DNA of 7,044 nt from Actinomycetospora sp. (GTDB lineage Bacteria > Actinomycetota > Actinomycetes > Mycobacteriales > Pseudonocardiaceae), in contig JAICLN010000227.1 of the NCBI GenBank assembly GCA_025925615.1, forward strand, positions 1 to 7,044. The letters run 5' to 3'. Below the pieces are notes generated by a model. It made no database searches and was not told the origin of the DNA. It was given only the letters and a program-made list of their open reading frames with translations. The translations under genes and the position numbers were made by a program. Of this stretch, positions 1-5,312 are shown in pieces (within the stretch, counting starts at the first letter, position 1; each line of letters starts with the position of its first letter).

Positions 1-117
1 ACCTTCGGTCGGCTCTATCGAGCGAAGGGTCCCTTCGCTCGGCGCGCGAGGGGCCGGGACGTCCGAGCGAAGGGCACCTTCGGTCGGTTCTATCGAGCGA
101 AGGGTCCCTTCGGTCGG
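1..117. repeat. Tandem palindromic elements, 75-bp period, inside the HMA-protein reading frame
   Basis: Bases 1-42 and 76-117 match at all but two positions (13 and 39 of the first copy). Each unit is palindrome, spacer, palindrome. In the complete unit, 63-87 pairs CCGAGCGAAGG with CCTTCGGTCGG, 88-93 is TTCTAT, and 94-117 is a second palindrome starting CGAGCGAAGGG. In the left copy the second palindrome (19-41) is perfect: CGAGCGAAGGG, one base, CCCTTCGCTCG. The left copy is cut by the window edge. The 75-bp period keeps the minus-strand frame open, so each copy adds 25 residues to the linker. The same layout recurs between tetR and the exporter gene at 4189-4240. Confidence 0.85.
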
Positions 118-420
118 ACCGGTCGGACCGGTCGGACCGGTCGGGACGGCGGGGGTCGCGCTCGTGACCGGCGCCGCCACCCCCGTCGTCACCACCGTCG
201 CGCCGAAGCCGAGCTTCTCGACGGTGCGCACCAGGACGTCGGGCTCGCCGTCGTGGCTGACCCGGGCGCGGCCGGTCGCGAGGTTGACCTCCGCGGAGAC
301 GCCCTCGAGCTTCCCGAGCCGGCGCTCGATCCGCGAGGTGCACGCGCCGCAGGTCATGCCGGTCACGGCGAGCTCGGTGACGCGGGCAGCCGGCGTCGTC
401 GGGGGGGTCGAGACGGTCAT
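1..420 (-). CDS. Heavy-metal (HMA) domain protein, probable N-terminus of a copper-translocating P-type ATPase (partial)
   Basis: The ATG at 420 is preceded by AGGAG (complement of 431-435), 10 nt away. Translation gives an HMA domain at about residues 12-78, with the metal-binding motif GMTCGAC (Cys24, Cys27) followed by SRIERRLGKLEGV and the typical ending VRTVEKLGFGATVV. HMA domains bind Cu(I) or similar soft metals through the two cysteines. The frame has no stop before the window edge: residues 97-103 read GPTGPTG, then two copies of EGTLRSIEPTEG occur 25 residues apart (104-115, 129-140). A free-standing CopZ chaperone normally ends near residue 70, so a CopA/CtpA-like ATPase whose pump domains lie beyond the edge is the better inference; the catalytic DKTGT motif is not in the window. 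A chaperone with a repeat tail cannot be excluded. No CsoR-type operator was recognised upstream. Confidence 0.8.
   Translation of the reverse strand, partial: MTVSTPPTTPAARVTELAVTGMTCGACTSRIERRLGKLEGVSAEVNLATGRARVSHDGEPDVLVRTVEKLGFGATVVTTGVAAPVTSATPAVPTGPTGPTGPTEGTLRSIEPTEGALRSDVPAPRAPSEGTLRSIEPTEG
112..144. repeat. 9-bp tandem repeat (ggtcggacc)
   Basis: Three full units of ggtcggacc (112-120, 121-129, 130-138) are followed by a partial one to 144. On the minus strand they encode Gly-Pro-Thr triplets that join the HMA domain to the palindromic-repeat linker. The nine-base period preserves frame, so copy number could vary by slippage without breaking the gene. Confidence 0.85.
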
Positions 421-628
421 CGGCGCGAGACTCCTGGGGAGCGGGTCCGGGGCGCGCCGACGGTAGGCAGCGCCCTCCGGCCGGCCCGTCCGAGCTGAGA
501 CCCCTCCGTCCCCGTGCCGTCGACCGGTGGTGGACACCCGACGAGCGGTCGGCGCGCTGGCCCGTTCGGCGCAGGCCCGCGGCGCCCGCTCTCAGCGACC
601 CAATTCTCAGCGACCCAGCTCTCGGGGC
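421..628. other. Intergenic region between the VKOR gene and the HMA-protein gene
   Basis: These 208 bp separate two minus-strand genes. They hold the AGGAG ribosome-binding site of the HMA protein (431-435) and a 15-bp tandem duplication next to the VKOR stop. No convincing sigma-70 promoter, metal-responsive operator or stem-with-T-run terminator was seen. The HMA gene could be read from its own unrecognised promoter or by read-through from the VKOR gene. Confidence 0.5.
591..620. repeat. 15-bp tandem duplication downstream of the VKOR stop
   Basis: Two adjacent 15-mers share CTCAGCGACCCA and differ only in the last three bases (aat-t versus gct frame of the unit ends). The pair begins 9 nt beyond the VKOR stop codon. 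It is not coding in the frame of either neighbour and is not obviously palindromic. A recent slippage duplication is the simplest explanation. Confidence 0.7.
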
Positions 629-1492
629 TCAGCCCAGCCCCACCATCGCGCCGAAGTACGCGGGGAAGGAGGCCACGATCGCGACGACGACCAGCAGATA
701 CCAGGCGGCCAGGCCCCACCCGTGGCGCCGGGCCAGGGTGTCGCCCGCGGGCTCCCCGCCGAGGTTGCCCTCGCGCAGGTTGTGCATCGTCGTGAACCAG
801 AAGATCGCGATCACCGCGACCCACGCGACCATGCAGTACGGGCACAGGGCGTGGATGACGACGAGGCTCTGCACGATCAGCCAGTGGATGAAGACCACGC
901 CCGCGAACGAGCCGATCTCGAGGGCCCACCACACCCATCGAGGAAGCTCCCCGCCGGAGACGAGGAGCGCCCCGCACGCCGCCACGACCGGGAAGGTCAG
1001 CAGGCCGATGACCGGGTTCGGGAACCCGAGCAGCGACGCCTGCCACGTCTTCATGATCGTCCCGCAGGAGAGCACCGGGTCGATCGAGCAGCTCGGGATG
1101 TAGTTCGGGTTCGCGAGCTGGTCGAGCTTCTCGACGGTCAGGACCAGCGCGACGACGGCGCCGACGAGGCCGCCGACCAACAGCACCCACCCGGTCCCGC
1201 GGACCGGGGCGCCGAGATCGAGGTCGTTGTCGCGGTCGTCCTCGTCGACGCTCGGGTCGAGGGTCCCGACAGATGCTCCGAGCACGCCGACAGGGGGTGC
1301 GGTCGACCCGTCGTCGTGGGACCGGCTCGTGCGCGCGGTCCCGATCGGGGATTCCGGGGCGCTGGCGAACGGCGCGGTCGGGTCGGCGGCCTCGGTCGGG
1401 GTGCTCCCGACGGTGGCGGTCCCCCCCGACGCGGCCCGGGCCTCCCCGGGCGCCGCGTGCCGGCCGCCCGCTCCCCTGCCGTGCTCGGCCAT
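629..1492 (-). CDS. Vitamin K epoxide reductase (VKOR) family membrane protein
   Basis: VKOR-family enzymes reoxidise DsbA-like proteins outside the membrane and pass the electrons to quinone; actinobacteria often use them in place of DsbB. The 287-residue product has all four expected cysteines: the loop pair Cys135 and Cys143 in SCSIDPVLSC and the active-site CPYC at 217-220. Hydrophobic segments lie near residues 101-120, 158-178, 189-206, 206-234 and 261-286. The ATG at 1492 has GAGGAG about 9 nt upstream (complement near 1502-1507), which supports this start. Residues 1-95 are Ala/Pro/Ser/Asp-rich, predicted disordered, and end in an acidic run (VDEDDRDND) before the first helix; family members are commonly near 200 residues, so this is an N-terminal extension. 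A DsbA-like protein is encoded at 5840-6526 and is a plausible partner, though not co-transcribed. Confidence 0.93.
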   Translation of the reverse strand: MAEHGRGAGGRHAAPGEARAASGGTATVGSTPTEAADPTAPFASAPESPIGTARTSRSHDDGSTAPPVGVLGASVGTLDPSVDEDDRDNDLDLGAPVRGTGWVLLVGGLVGAVVALVLTVEKLDQLANPNYIPSCSIDPVLSCGTIMKTWQASLLGFPNPVIGLLTFPVVAACGALLVSGGELPRWVWWALEIGSFAGVVFIHWLIVQSLVVIHALCPYCMVAWVAVIAIFWFTTMHNLREGNLGGEPAGDTLARRHGWGLAAWYLLVVVAIVASFPAYFGAMVGLG

Positions 1493-1722
1493 GGTCGTCC
1501 TCTCCTCACCGTCGCGGAGCGGCTCACACCGCCGTCCGGCACGTCGCTGCCGGACCCCGGCCGGTTCCCGACCGTGTCGCGTACCCCTCCATCGTGACGC
1601 CTCCCCCGGTCGGGGTCGCGCACGACCCGGCCGCTGAGGACGGCTCCCTCCTGACGTCAGGGGTCCCCTATCGGCGTGCTCATCCGGATGCCGGCATCTG
1701 GCACGCTCGCGTCGTGGCGGAC
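1493..1722. promoter_or_regulatory. Divergent promoter region between the VKOR and GNAT genes
   Basis: These 230 bp separate divergently read genes, so promoters for both should lie here. The VKOR ribosome-binding site is at its left end. Near the GNAT side are two abutting palindromes (1650-1669). No clear -35/-10 pair could be assigned on either strand. Confidence 0.5.
1650..1669. promoter_or_regulatory. Two overlapping palindromes, candidate regulator-binding site
   Basis: CCTGACGTCAGG (1650-1661) is a perfect 12-bp palindrome. It overlaps AGGGGTCCCCT (1659-1669), a perfect 5-bp inverted repeat around one base. The site sits about 54 bp upstream of the GNAT start and 160 bp upstream of the VKOR start. 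A dimeric repressor or activator site is plausible; the regulator is unknown. Confidence 0.4.
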
Positions 1723-2199
1723 ATGAAGGTCGTCCGGGCCGAGGAGGCCGATGCGGGCGACGCCCGTGACGTCCGCCTCCGTGCCCTCGCCGAGGCGCCC
1801 TGGGCGTTCGCCTCGACCGCCGAGCGCGAGGAGGCCTTCGACGACGACGAGTGGCGACGCCGGGTCACGACGAACGCGTGGTTCCTCGCGCGCGCCGACG
1901 GCGCCACGGTCGGGCTGGCCTGCGGCATCCCCGAGCCCGACGACGGCGCCGGGCGCCACCTCGTCGGCATGTGGATCGAGCCGGAGTTCCGCGGGCGCGG
2001 GCTGGCTGACCTCCTCGTCGCGGCCGTCATGGCGTGGGCCCGCCGCGAGGGGGCGACGTTCCTGGCGCTGTGGGTGGTGGACGGCAACGACCGGGCGCTC
2101 GGGCTCTACGAGCGCCTCGGGTTCGAGGCCAGCGGGGAGCGCCAGCCGCTCCCCGGCCGGCCCGAGGTCATGGAGTCCCGGATGCGGCTCCTGATCTGA
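1723..2199 (+). CDS. GNAT family N-acetyltransferase
   Basis: A 158-residue single-domain protein of normal GNAT length. GNAT enzymes move an acetyl group from acetyl-CoA to an amine of a small molecule, antibiotic or protein. The acetyl-CoA pyrophosphate-binding motif is RGRGLA at residues 90-95, after the beta-strand HLVGMWIEPEF. The C-terminal motif is GNDRALGLYERLGFEASGE (121-139), with Tyr129 in the position of the usual general acid. The N-terminus (RLRALAEAPWAFAST, 18-32) is typical of a common actinobacterial subgroup. The ATG at 1723 was chosen because homology-like sequence starts there; an in-frame GTG at 1714 would add three residues. Neither has a good Shine-Dalgarno sequence, so a leaderless message is possible. 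The substrate cannot be deduced. Confidence 0.9.
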   Translation: MKVVRAEEADAGDARDVRLRALAEAPWAFASTAEREEAFDDDEWRRRVTTNAWFLARADGATVGLACGIPEPDDGAGRHLVGMWIEPEFRGRGLADLLVAAVMAWARREGATFLALWVVDGNDRALGLYERLGFEASGERQPLPGRPEVMESRMRLLI

Positions 2200-2320
2200 G
2201 GGCCCGTCCGGCTCGCGACGCGGCGGCATGGCCGACGTCCCGCTCGACCGGGGCTCGTGACCGACCCACGTGCGGGTGGCAGGCGGGTCGACGCCGCGCA
2301 CGCTGACCATGATCGACTTG

Positions 2321-2362
2321 CGGGCGGCGGACCGTTCGGTCCTCGCCCCCTCTCGCCGCCCG
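2321..2362. terminator. Nested GC hairpin, probable bidirectional terminator
   Basis: CGGGCGGCG (2321-2329) pairs perfectly with CGCCGCCCG (2354-2362). Its loop contains a smaller hairpin, GGACCG-tt-CGGTCC (2329-2342), which shares one base with the outer stem, so the two forms would partly compete. It lies 23 nt past the exporter stop on the minus strand. There is no T-run on either side, as is common for actinobacterial terminators. Confidence 0.5.
2329..2342. promoter_or_regulatory. Operator-like palindrome, one base from the TetR site
   Basis: GGACCGTTCGGTCC differs by one base from the 14-bp palindrome found upstream of both tetR and the exporter gene. The change falls in the central pair and breaks perfect symmetry. 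It may be a third, weaker TetR site beyond the 3' end of the exporter gene, or simply the loop hairpin of the terminator. Confidence 0.3.
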
Positions 2363-2385
2363 GATCGTGATCTTGGGCGGCAGAG

Positions 2386-4131
2386 TCACACGGGGAGGGT
2401 GTCGCGCCGGGCCAGGGCGAGCTCCAGGACCGGGTGGTCGTCGAGCGGGACCCGATGGGCACGCGGGTGATGGCCCGGTGCGCTGACCAGCACGATCACG
2501 TGCTCACCGAACCGCGCCGCGCCCGGATCGACCGTGGCCGCGAACTCGCCGGCGGTGTCGGTGACCGCACGGGCGAGCTGGGCGCCGGCCGCGTCGATCA
2601 CCGTGGTGACCGCGTCCGACACGGGGAGGCCCCGCCCGTCGCGCACGACGCCCCGGACCAGGGCGGTGCGCTCGCCGGCCGCGACCTCGACGACGGCGCC
2701 CGCCTCGCCGATGGAACCCATCTCGCCGCCGGCACCCACCGCCGCCGGGACCGCCACCAGCCGGCGGCGCCGCTCCACCACCGCGAGCGCCGCCGCCACC
2801 ACCGCCGCGACGAGCGCCGCCGCGACCAGCAGCGTCCATCCGGCGCGGACCGACCCGAACTCGGAGGGACGCCCCGTGGTGTGCGCGCCGATGACGGACA
2901 CCAGCAGGGCGACGCCGAGCACCGACCCGACCTGCCGTGCGGTGTTGATCAGCGACGAGCCCGACCCCCAACGCGGCGCGGGCAGCGCGGAGCCGACGAC
3001 CGAGGACAGCGTCGGGAGGATCAGCCCGACGCCGAGGCCGGTGAGCAGTTGGCCCGGCAGCATCCCGCCGGCGTAGTCGGGCGCGGTCCCCAGGCGCAGG
3101 AGCCACCACGCGGGGCCCGCCGCGAAGGCGAGCGTGCCGAGGAACGCGACCGGCCCGATCCCGAACCGCCCCGAGAGGCGACCCGCCAGCCGCGACACCA
3201 CCACGACGACGAGCGGGCCCGCCGCGAGCCCGAGCCCCGCGAGCTGCGGCGACCAGCCCCACGTGCCGGTCATGTAGAGGACGTTGACGACGAGCATGCC
3301 GGCGAACCCGGTGGTGAACGCGACCATGACCAGCGCCGCGAGCGCCACGACCGGCACGCGGAGCACCTCGAGGTCGAGCGCCGGGACGGGGTGGCGCCGC
3401 GAGCGCACCACCTCGAGGACGAGCCCGACGACCGCGACACCGAACCCGACGAGCACCTCCGGCGAGCCCCACCCGGAGTCGGGCGTGCGGACCAGCGCGA
3501 AGGCCAGCGCCCCGACCCCGACGACGATGCCGAGCGCGCCGAGCAGGTCGGGCACGCCGGTGCGGGCGACCTCGGGGTCGTGCAGCACCCGCAGGCCCGC
3601 GACGAGGGCGACGATCCCGACGGGCACGTTCACCAGGAACACCCAGTGCCAGGAGAGCTCGACGAGCAGCCCGCCCAGCGGCGGGCCGAGGGCCGCGGCG
3701 ACCGCCCCGATGGACGCCCAGGCCCCGACGGCCCGGGTACGACGGTGCGCGGGGTAGGCCGCGAGCAGCAGCGACAACGACGTCGGCATCACCAGGGCCG
3801 CGCCCACCGCCTGAACCGCCCGGGCCGCGACGATCAACCACACGCTCGGCGCGGCCGCGCACGCGGCTGAGGCGAGGGTGAAGACGGCCAGCCCCGCGAG
3901 GAAGACCCGGGTGTGGCCGAAACGGTCGGCGATGCGGCCGGCCAGGGCGAGGAACGCCGCGAACACCACGGTGTAGCCGTTGAGGATCCACGACATCTGG
4001 CCGAGGTCGGCGCCCGGGAAGTCCGCGCGGATGTCCGGGAAGGCGATGTTGACGATGAACAGGTCGAGGCTCGACAGGAACGCCGCCGCCGAGGTGACGA
4101 GCAGGACGGCGCCGGGGCGGGCGGGGCTCAT
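2386..4131 (-). CDS. MFS drug exporter, DHA2 (14-TM) type, with C-terminal carboxypeptidase-regulatory-like domain
   Basis: A proton-coupled exporter of the EmrB/QacA family, expected to expel drugs or other toxic small molecules across the cytoplasmic membrane. The 581-residue product has Asp23 in helix 1 (SLDLFIVNIAFPDI), motif A GRIADRFGHTR at 65-75, Arg104 in helix 4, and motif C around GPPLGGLL (149-156). Hydrophobic segments continue to about residue 452 and end with ERRRR, a cytoplasmic positive cluster. Family members usually end near here. This one has a Gly/Ala-rich linker and then, at about 488-572, a beta-sandwich-like segment (ALVRGVVRDGRGLPVSDAVT...TDTAGEFAATV...VLVSAPGHHP) resembling carboxypeptidase regulatory-like domains. 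The start has AAAGGA about 8 nt upstream. It lies 110 bp after tetR in the same direction, with a TetR-type palindrome 30 nt before its ATG, so induction by a TetR ligand is likely. Confidence 0.93.
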   Translation of the reverse strand: MSPARPGAVLLVTSAAAFLSSLDLFIVNIAFPDIRADFPGADLGQMSWILNGYTVVFAAFLALAGRIADRFGHTRVFLAGLAVFTLASAACAAAPSVWLIVAARAVQAVGAALVMPTSLSLLLAAYPAHRRTRAVGAWASIGAVAAALGPPLGGLLVELSWHWVFLVNVPVGIVALVAGLRVLHDPEVARTGVPDLLGALGIVVGVGALAFALVRTPDSGWGSPEVLVGFGVAVVGLVLEVVRSRRHPVPALDLEVLRVPVVALAALVMVAFTTGFAGMLVVNVLYMTGTWGWSPQLAGLGLAAGPLVVVVVSRLAGRLSGRFGIGPVAFLGTLAFAAGPAWWLLRLGTAPDYAGGMLPGQLLTGLGVGLILPTLSSVVGSALPAPRWGSGSSLINTARQVGSVLGVALLVSVIGAHTTGRPSEFGSVRAGWTLLVAAALVAAVVAAALAVVERRRRLVAVPAAVGAGGEMGSIGEAGAVVEVAAGERTALVRGVVRDGRGLPVSDAVTTVIDAAGAQLARAVTDTAGEFAATVDPGAARFGEHVIVLVSAPGHHPRAHRVPLDDHPVLELALARRDTLPV

Positions 4132-4161
4132 GACCGGTCCTTTCGGGGAGCAGGAAGTGGT

Positions 4162-4175
4162 GGACCGATCGGTCC
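4162..4175. promoter_or_regulatory. Probable TetR operator upstream of the exporter gene
   Basis: GGACCGATCGGTCC is a perfect 14-bp palindrome ending 30 nt before the exporter ATG. An identical copy lies upstream of tetR. TetR-family proteins commonly bind such palindromes in their own and adjacent promoters, so this is the expected repression site for the exporter. Confidence 0.75.
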
Positions 4176-4188
4176 CGGACGCCGGGTG

Positions 4189-4240
4189 GAGCGAATGGCC
4201 CGTTCACTGCGTCTAGATGAGCGAGGGTGCCGTTCGCTCG
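4189..4240. repeat. Paired palindromic element between tetR and the exporter gene
   Basis: Two imperfect palindromes, GAGCGAATGG..CGTTCACTGC (4189-4210) and TGAGCGAGGG..CGTTCGCTCGA (4218-4241), flank the heptamer GTCTAGA (4211-4217). The layout and core (GAGCGAR...YTTCGCTC around a TCTA spacer) match the element at 63-117. It begins immediately after the tetR stop on the minus strand, so its stems may end tetR transcription or stabilise the message. It resembles REP/BIME-type dispersed repeats. Confidence 0.6.
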
Positions 4241-4241
4241 A

Positions 4242-4841
4242 TCACGGCCGGGTGTTGACGAGCCGACGGGCGAGGTCGACGGCGGCGTCGGCGGCGGGGT
4301 CGAGCTGGTCGTCCAGCCGGTCGCGGTAGGCCGCCTGGAGGTAGAGCCCGTCGACGAGGAGCCACAGCTGCTCGACGAGCCGATCCGGGTCGGCGACGTC
4401 GAGACGGGCCACGCGCTCGGCGATCGCGGCACGGCTCTCCTCGAGCTGCGCGTGCGCGACGACGGCGGGGGTGCCGTCGCGCTCGGCGTCGTCCTCGGGG
4501 AACTCGGCGAGGTAGTTGCGGAACGCGCAGCCGCGGAAGCGGGGGTGGCGCACCGTCGTCGCGACCTCGGCGACGAGCGCCACGAGCTGCTCCCGGGGGT
4601 CGTCGCCCGCGGCCTCGAGGGCGCGGCGCATCGCCTCGGCCCGACGCTCGCGAGCTCCCTCGAGGTAGGCGGCCACGAGGTCGGACTTCGCCGGGAAGTG
4701 CTGGTAGAGGAGGTTCTTGCCGGTCCCGGCCTCGGTGATGATCCGGTTCATCCCCACCGCGCGGACGCCGTGGTCGTAGAACAGCCGGGACGCGACGCCG
4801 AGGATGCGGTCGCGCGTGCCCGGCGCCGGAGTGCGTGGCAT
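4242..4841 (-). CDS. TetR family transcriptional repressor
   Basis: A 199-residue DNA-binding regulator of typical TetR length. The N-terminal helix-turn-helix region reads GTRDRILGVASRLFYDHGVRAVGM (residues 8-31, given here only as its course), with the recognition part IITEAGTGKNLLYQHFPAKSDL at about 34-55; the C-terminal 140 residues form the variable ligand-binding/dimer domain. The ATG at 4841 was chosen because the TetR homology begins there; a longer frame upstream runs across the operator and through the VOC remnant and is not TetR-like. GGTGGA lies about 3 nt before the ATG. A perfect 14-bp palindrome ends 14 nt before the start, which implies autorepression and a very short leader. 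The exporter gene follows 110 bp downstream with the same palindrome, making it the evident target. The inducing ligand is unknown. Confidence 0.93.
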   Translation of the reverse strand: MPRTPAPGTRDRILGVASRLFYDHGVRAVGMNRIITEAGTGKNLLYQHFPAKSDLVAAYLEGARERRAEAMRRALEAAGDDPREQLVALVAEVATTVRHPRFRGCAFRNYLAEFPEDDAERDGTPAVVAHAQLEESRAAIAERVARLDVADPDRLVEQLWLLVDGLYLQAAYRDRLDDQLDPAADAAVDLARRLVNTRP

Positions 4842-4855
4842 GCGTCCACCATAGC

Positions 4856-4869
4856 GGACCGATCGGTCC
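4856..4869. promoter_or_regulatory. Probable TetR operator in the tetR promoter
   Basis: GGACCGATCGGTCC, identical to 4162-4175, lies 14 nt upstream of the tetR ATG. The closeness means a bound repressor would cover the tetR transcription start. It also lies 20 nt before the first ATG of the divergent VOC remnant. Confidence 0.75.
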
Positions 4870-4889
4870 TTCACTAGGGGCGAGAGCTG

Positions 4890-5036
4890 ATGGTGTTCAC
4901 CGAGGCCGACGGCGGCACCTTCTTCGGCTTCGCCGACCCGGACGGGAACACCTGGGCGGTCCAGGAGCTCCGCGTCCGGGGAGCGCGGCCGCTGATCCCG
5001 CACGCCGACCGGGAGAGCGCCCGCGCGTGGGCCTGA
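4890..5036 (+). pseudogene. C-terminal remnant of a VOC (glyoxalase/bleomycin-resistance-like) gene
   Basis: The 48 codons from ATG 4890 to TGA 5034-5036 read MVFTEADGGTFFGF..., then DPDGNTWAVQELRVRG and a short tail. The stretch TFFGFADPDGNTWAVQE is the characteristic last strand of VOC-superfamily proteins (metal-dependent lyases, dioxygenases and drug-binding proteins), in which this region supplies the final metal- or ligand-binding strand. Complete members have about 110-150 residues. An in-frame TAG at 4875-4877 closes the frame upstream, and no matching VOC N-terminal half was found in the tetR region. An AGGGG lies about 9 nt before the ATG, so a small peptide could be translated, but a decayed gene truncated at the tetR boundary is more likely. 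Confidence 0.65.
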
Positions 5037-5312
5037 CACGCATCGTGACGCCGTGATCGCACTGCGTATCGGTGTCAACGGTCCGATGGTGTGAACTGCG
5101 TCTCACCTGCCCGGATGGTCTGCACCTCTGGCGCTCTCACCGGCGGTCGCTGCCTGCATCTCCGGGGCGACCCATGCCCCCGTGGGGTCACCCACTCCCG
5201 GGTGATGGTCACGAAGGGTGTCGAGATGTGTGCGTAACCTGCCCGTGATCGTTCACGGTGTCGGTTCCGCGGTCCCGCCGGTCACCCCTAACCTACGGAG
5301 GCCATCATCAGG
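5037..5312. other. Non-coding leader region with several hairpins before the small conserved-looking gene
   Basis: No gene is supported in these 276 bp. Three compact inverted repeats lie in its right half: CCCC/GGGG around 5176-5187, TCACCC/GGGTGA (5188-5193 with 5200-5205, six-base loop) and CCGTGA/TCACGG (5243-5248 with 5253-5258, four-base loop TCGT). TAACCT occurs at 5235-5240 and again at 5289-5294; the first could be a -10 element, but no good -35 accompanies it. The region must carry the promoter of the gene at 5313. No known riboswitch class was recognised. Confidence 0.4.

Larger units (their letters stand above)
2200..2385. other. Convergent intergenic region between the GNAT and exporter genes
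   Basis: These 186 bp lie between two converging stop codons. A nested hairpin lies at 2321-2362; nothing else with clear structure or coding character was seen in 2200-2320. Confidence 0.5.

Noticed and set aside
1..117. CRISPR array
   Set aside because: There are only two units, the spacing is occupied by a partner palindrome and not by unique spacers, and the whole block is in frame with a coding sequence.
117..138. TetR-operator-like strings (GGACCGGTCGGACC) near the left edge
   Set aside because: They differ from the operator at two positions and arise from the 9-bp tandem repeat inside the HMA-protein gene, far from the TetR module.
421..628. CsoR/CueR-type metal operator before the HMA-protein gene
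   Set aside because: No pseudo-palindromic G-tract operator of the known type could be found.
417..1190. A 257-codon minus-strand frame overlapping the VKOR gene and the HMA-protein start
   Set aside because: It is out of frame with the VKOR gene, rich in Arg, Pro and Gly, and shows none of the VKOR cysteine motifs.
2434..3870. A 478-codon open frame on the plus strand opposite the exporter gene
   Set aside because: Its translation is dominated by Arg, Asp, Glu, Pro and Gly with no domain or hydrophobic core, as expected for the antisense of a GC-rich gene. The minus strand encodes a clear MFS transporter.
2504..4432. A 642-codon minus-strand frame spanning the exporter and the end of tetR
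   Set aside because: It is an out-of-frame reading, rich in Arg, Pro and Gly, across two well-supported genes and their intergenic region.
4835..5056. A 73-codon plus-strand frame overlapping the tetR start
   Set aside because: It crosses the operator and the VOC remnant in a different frame. Only the frame ending at 5036 gives VOC-like sequence.
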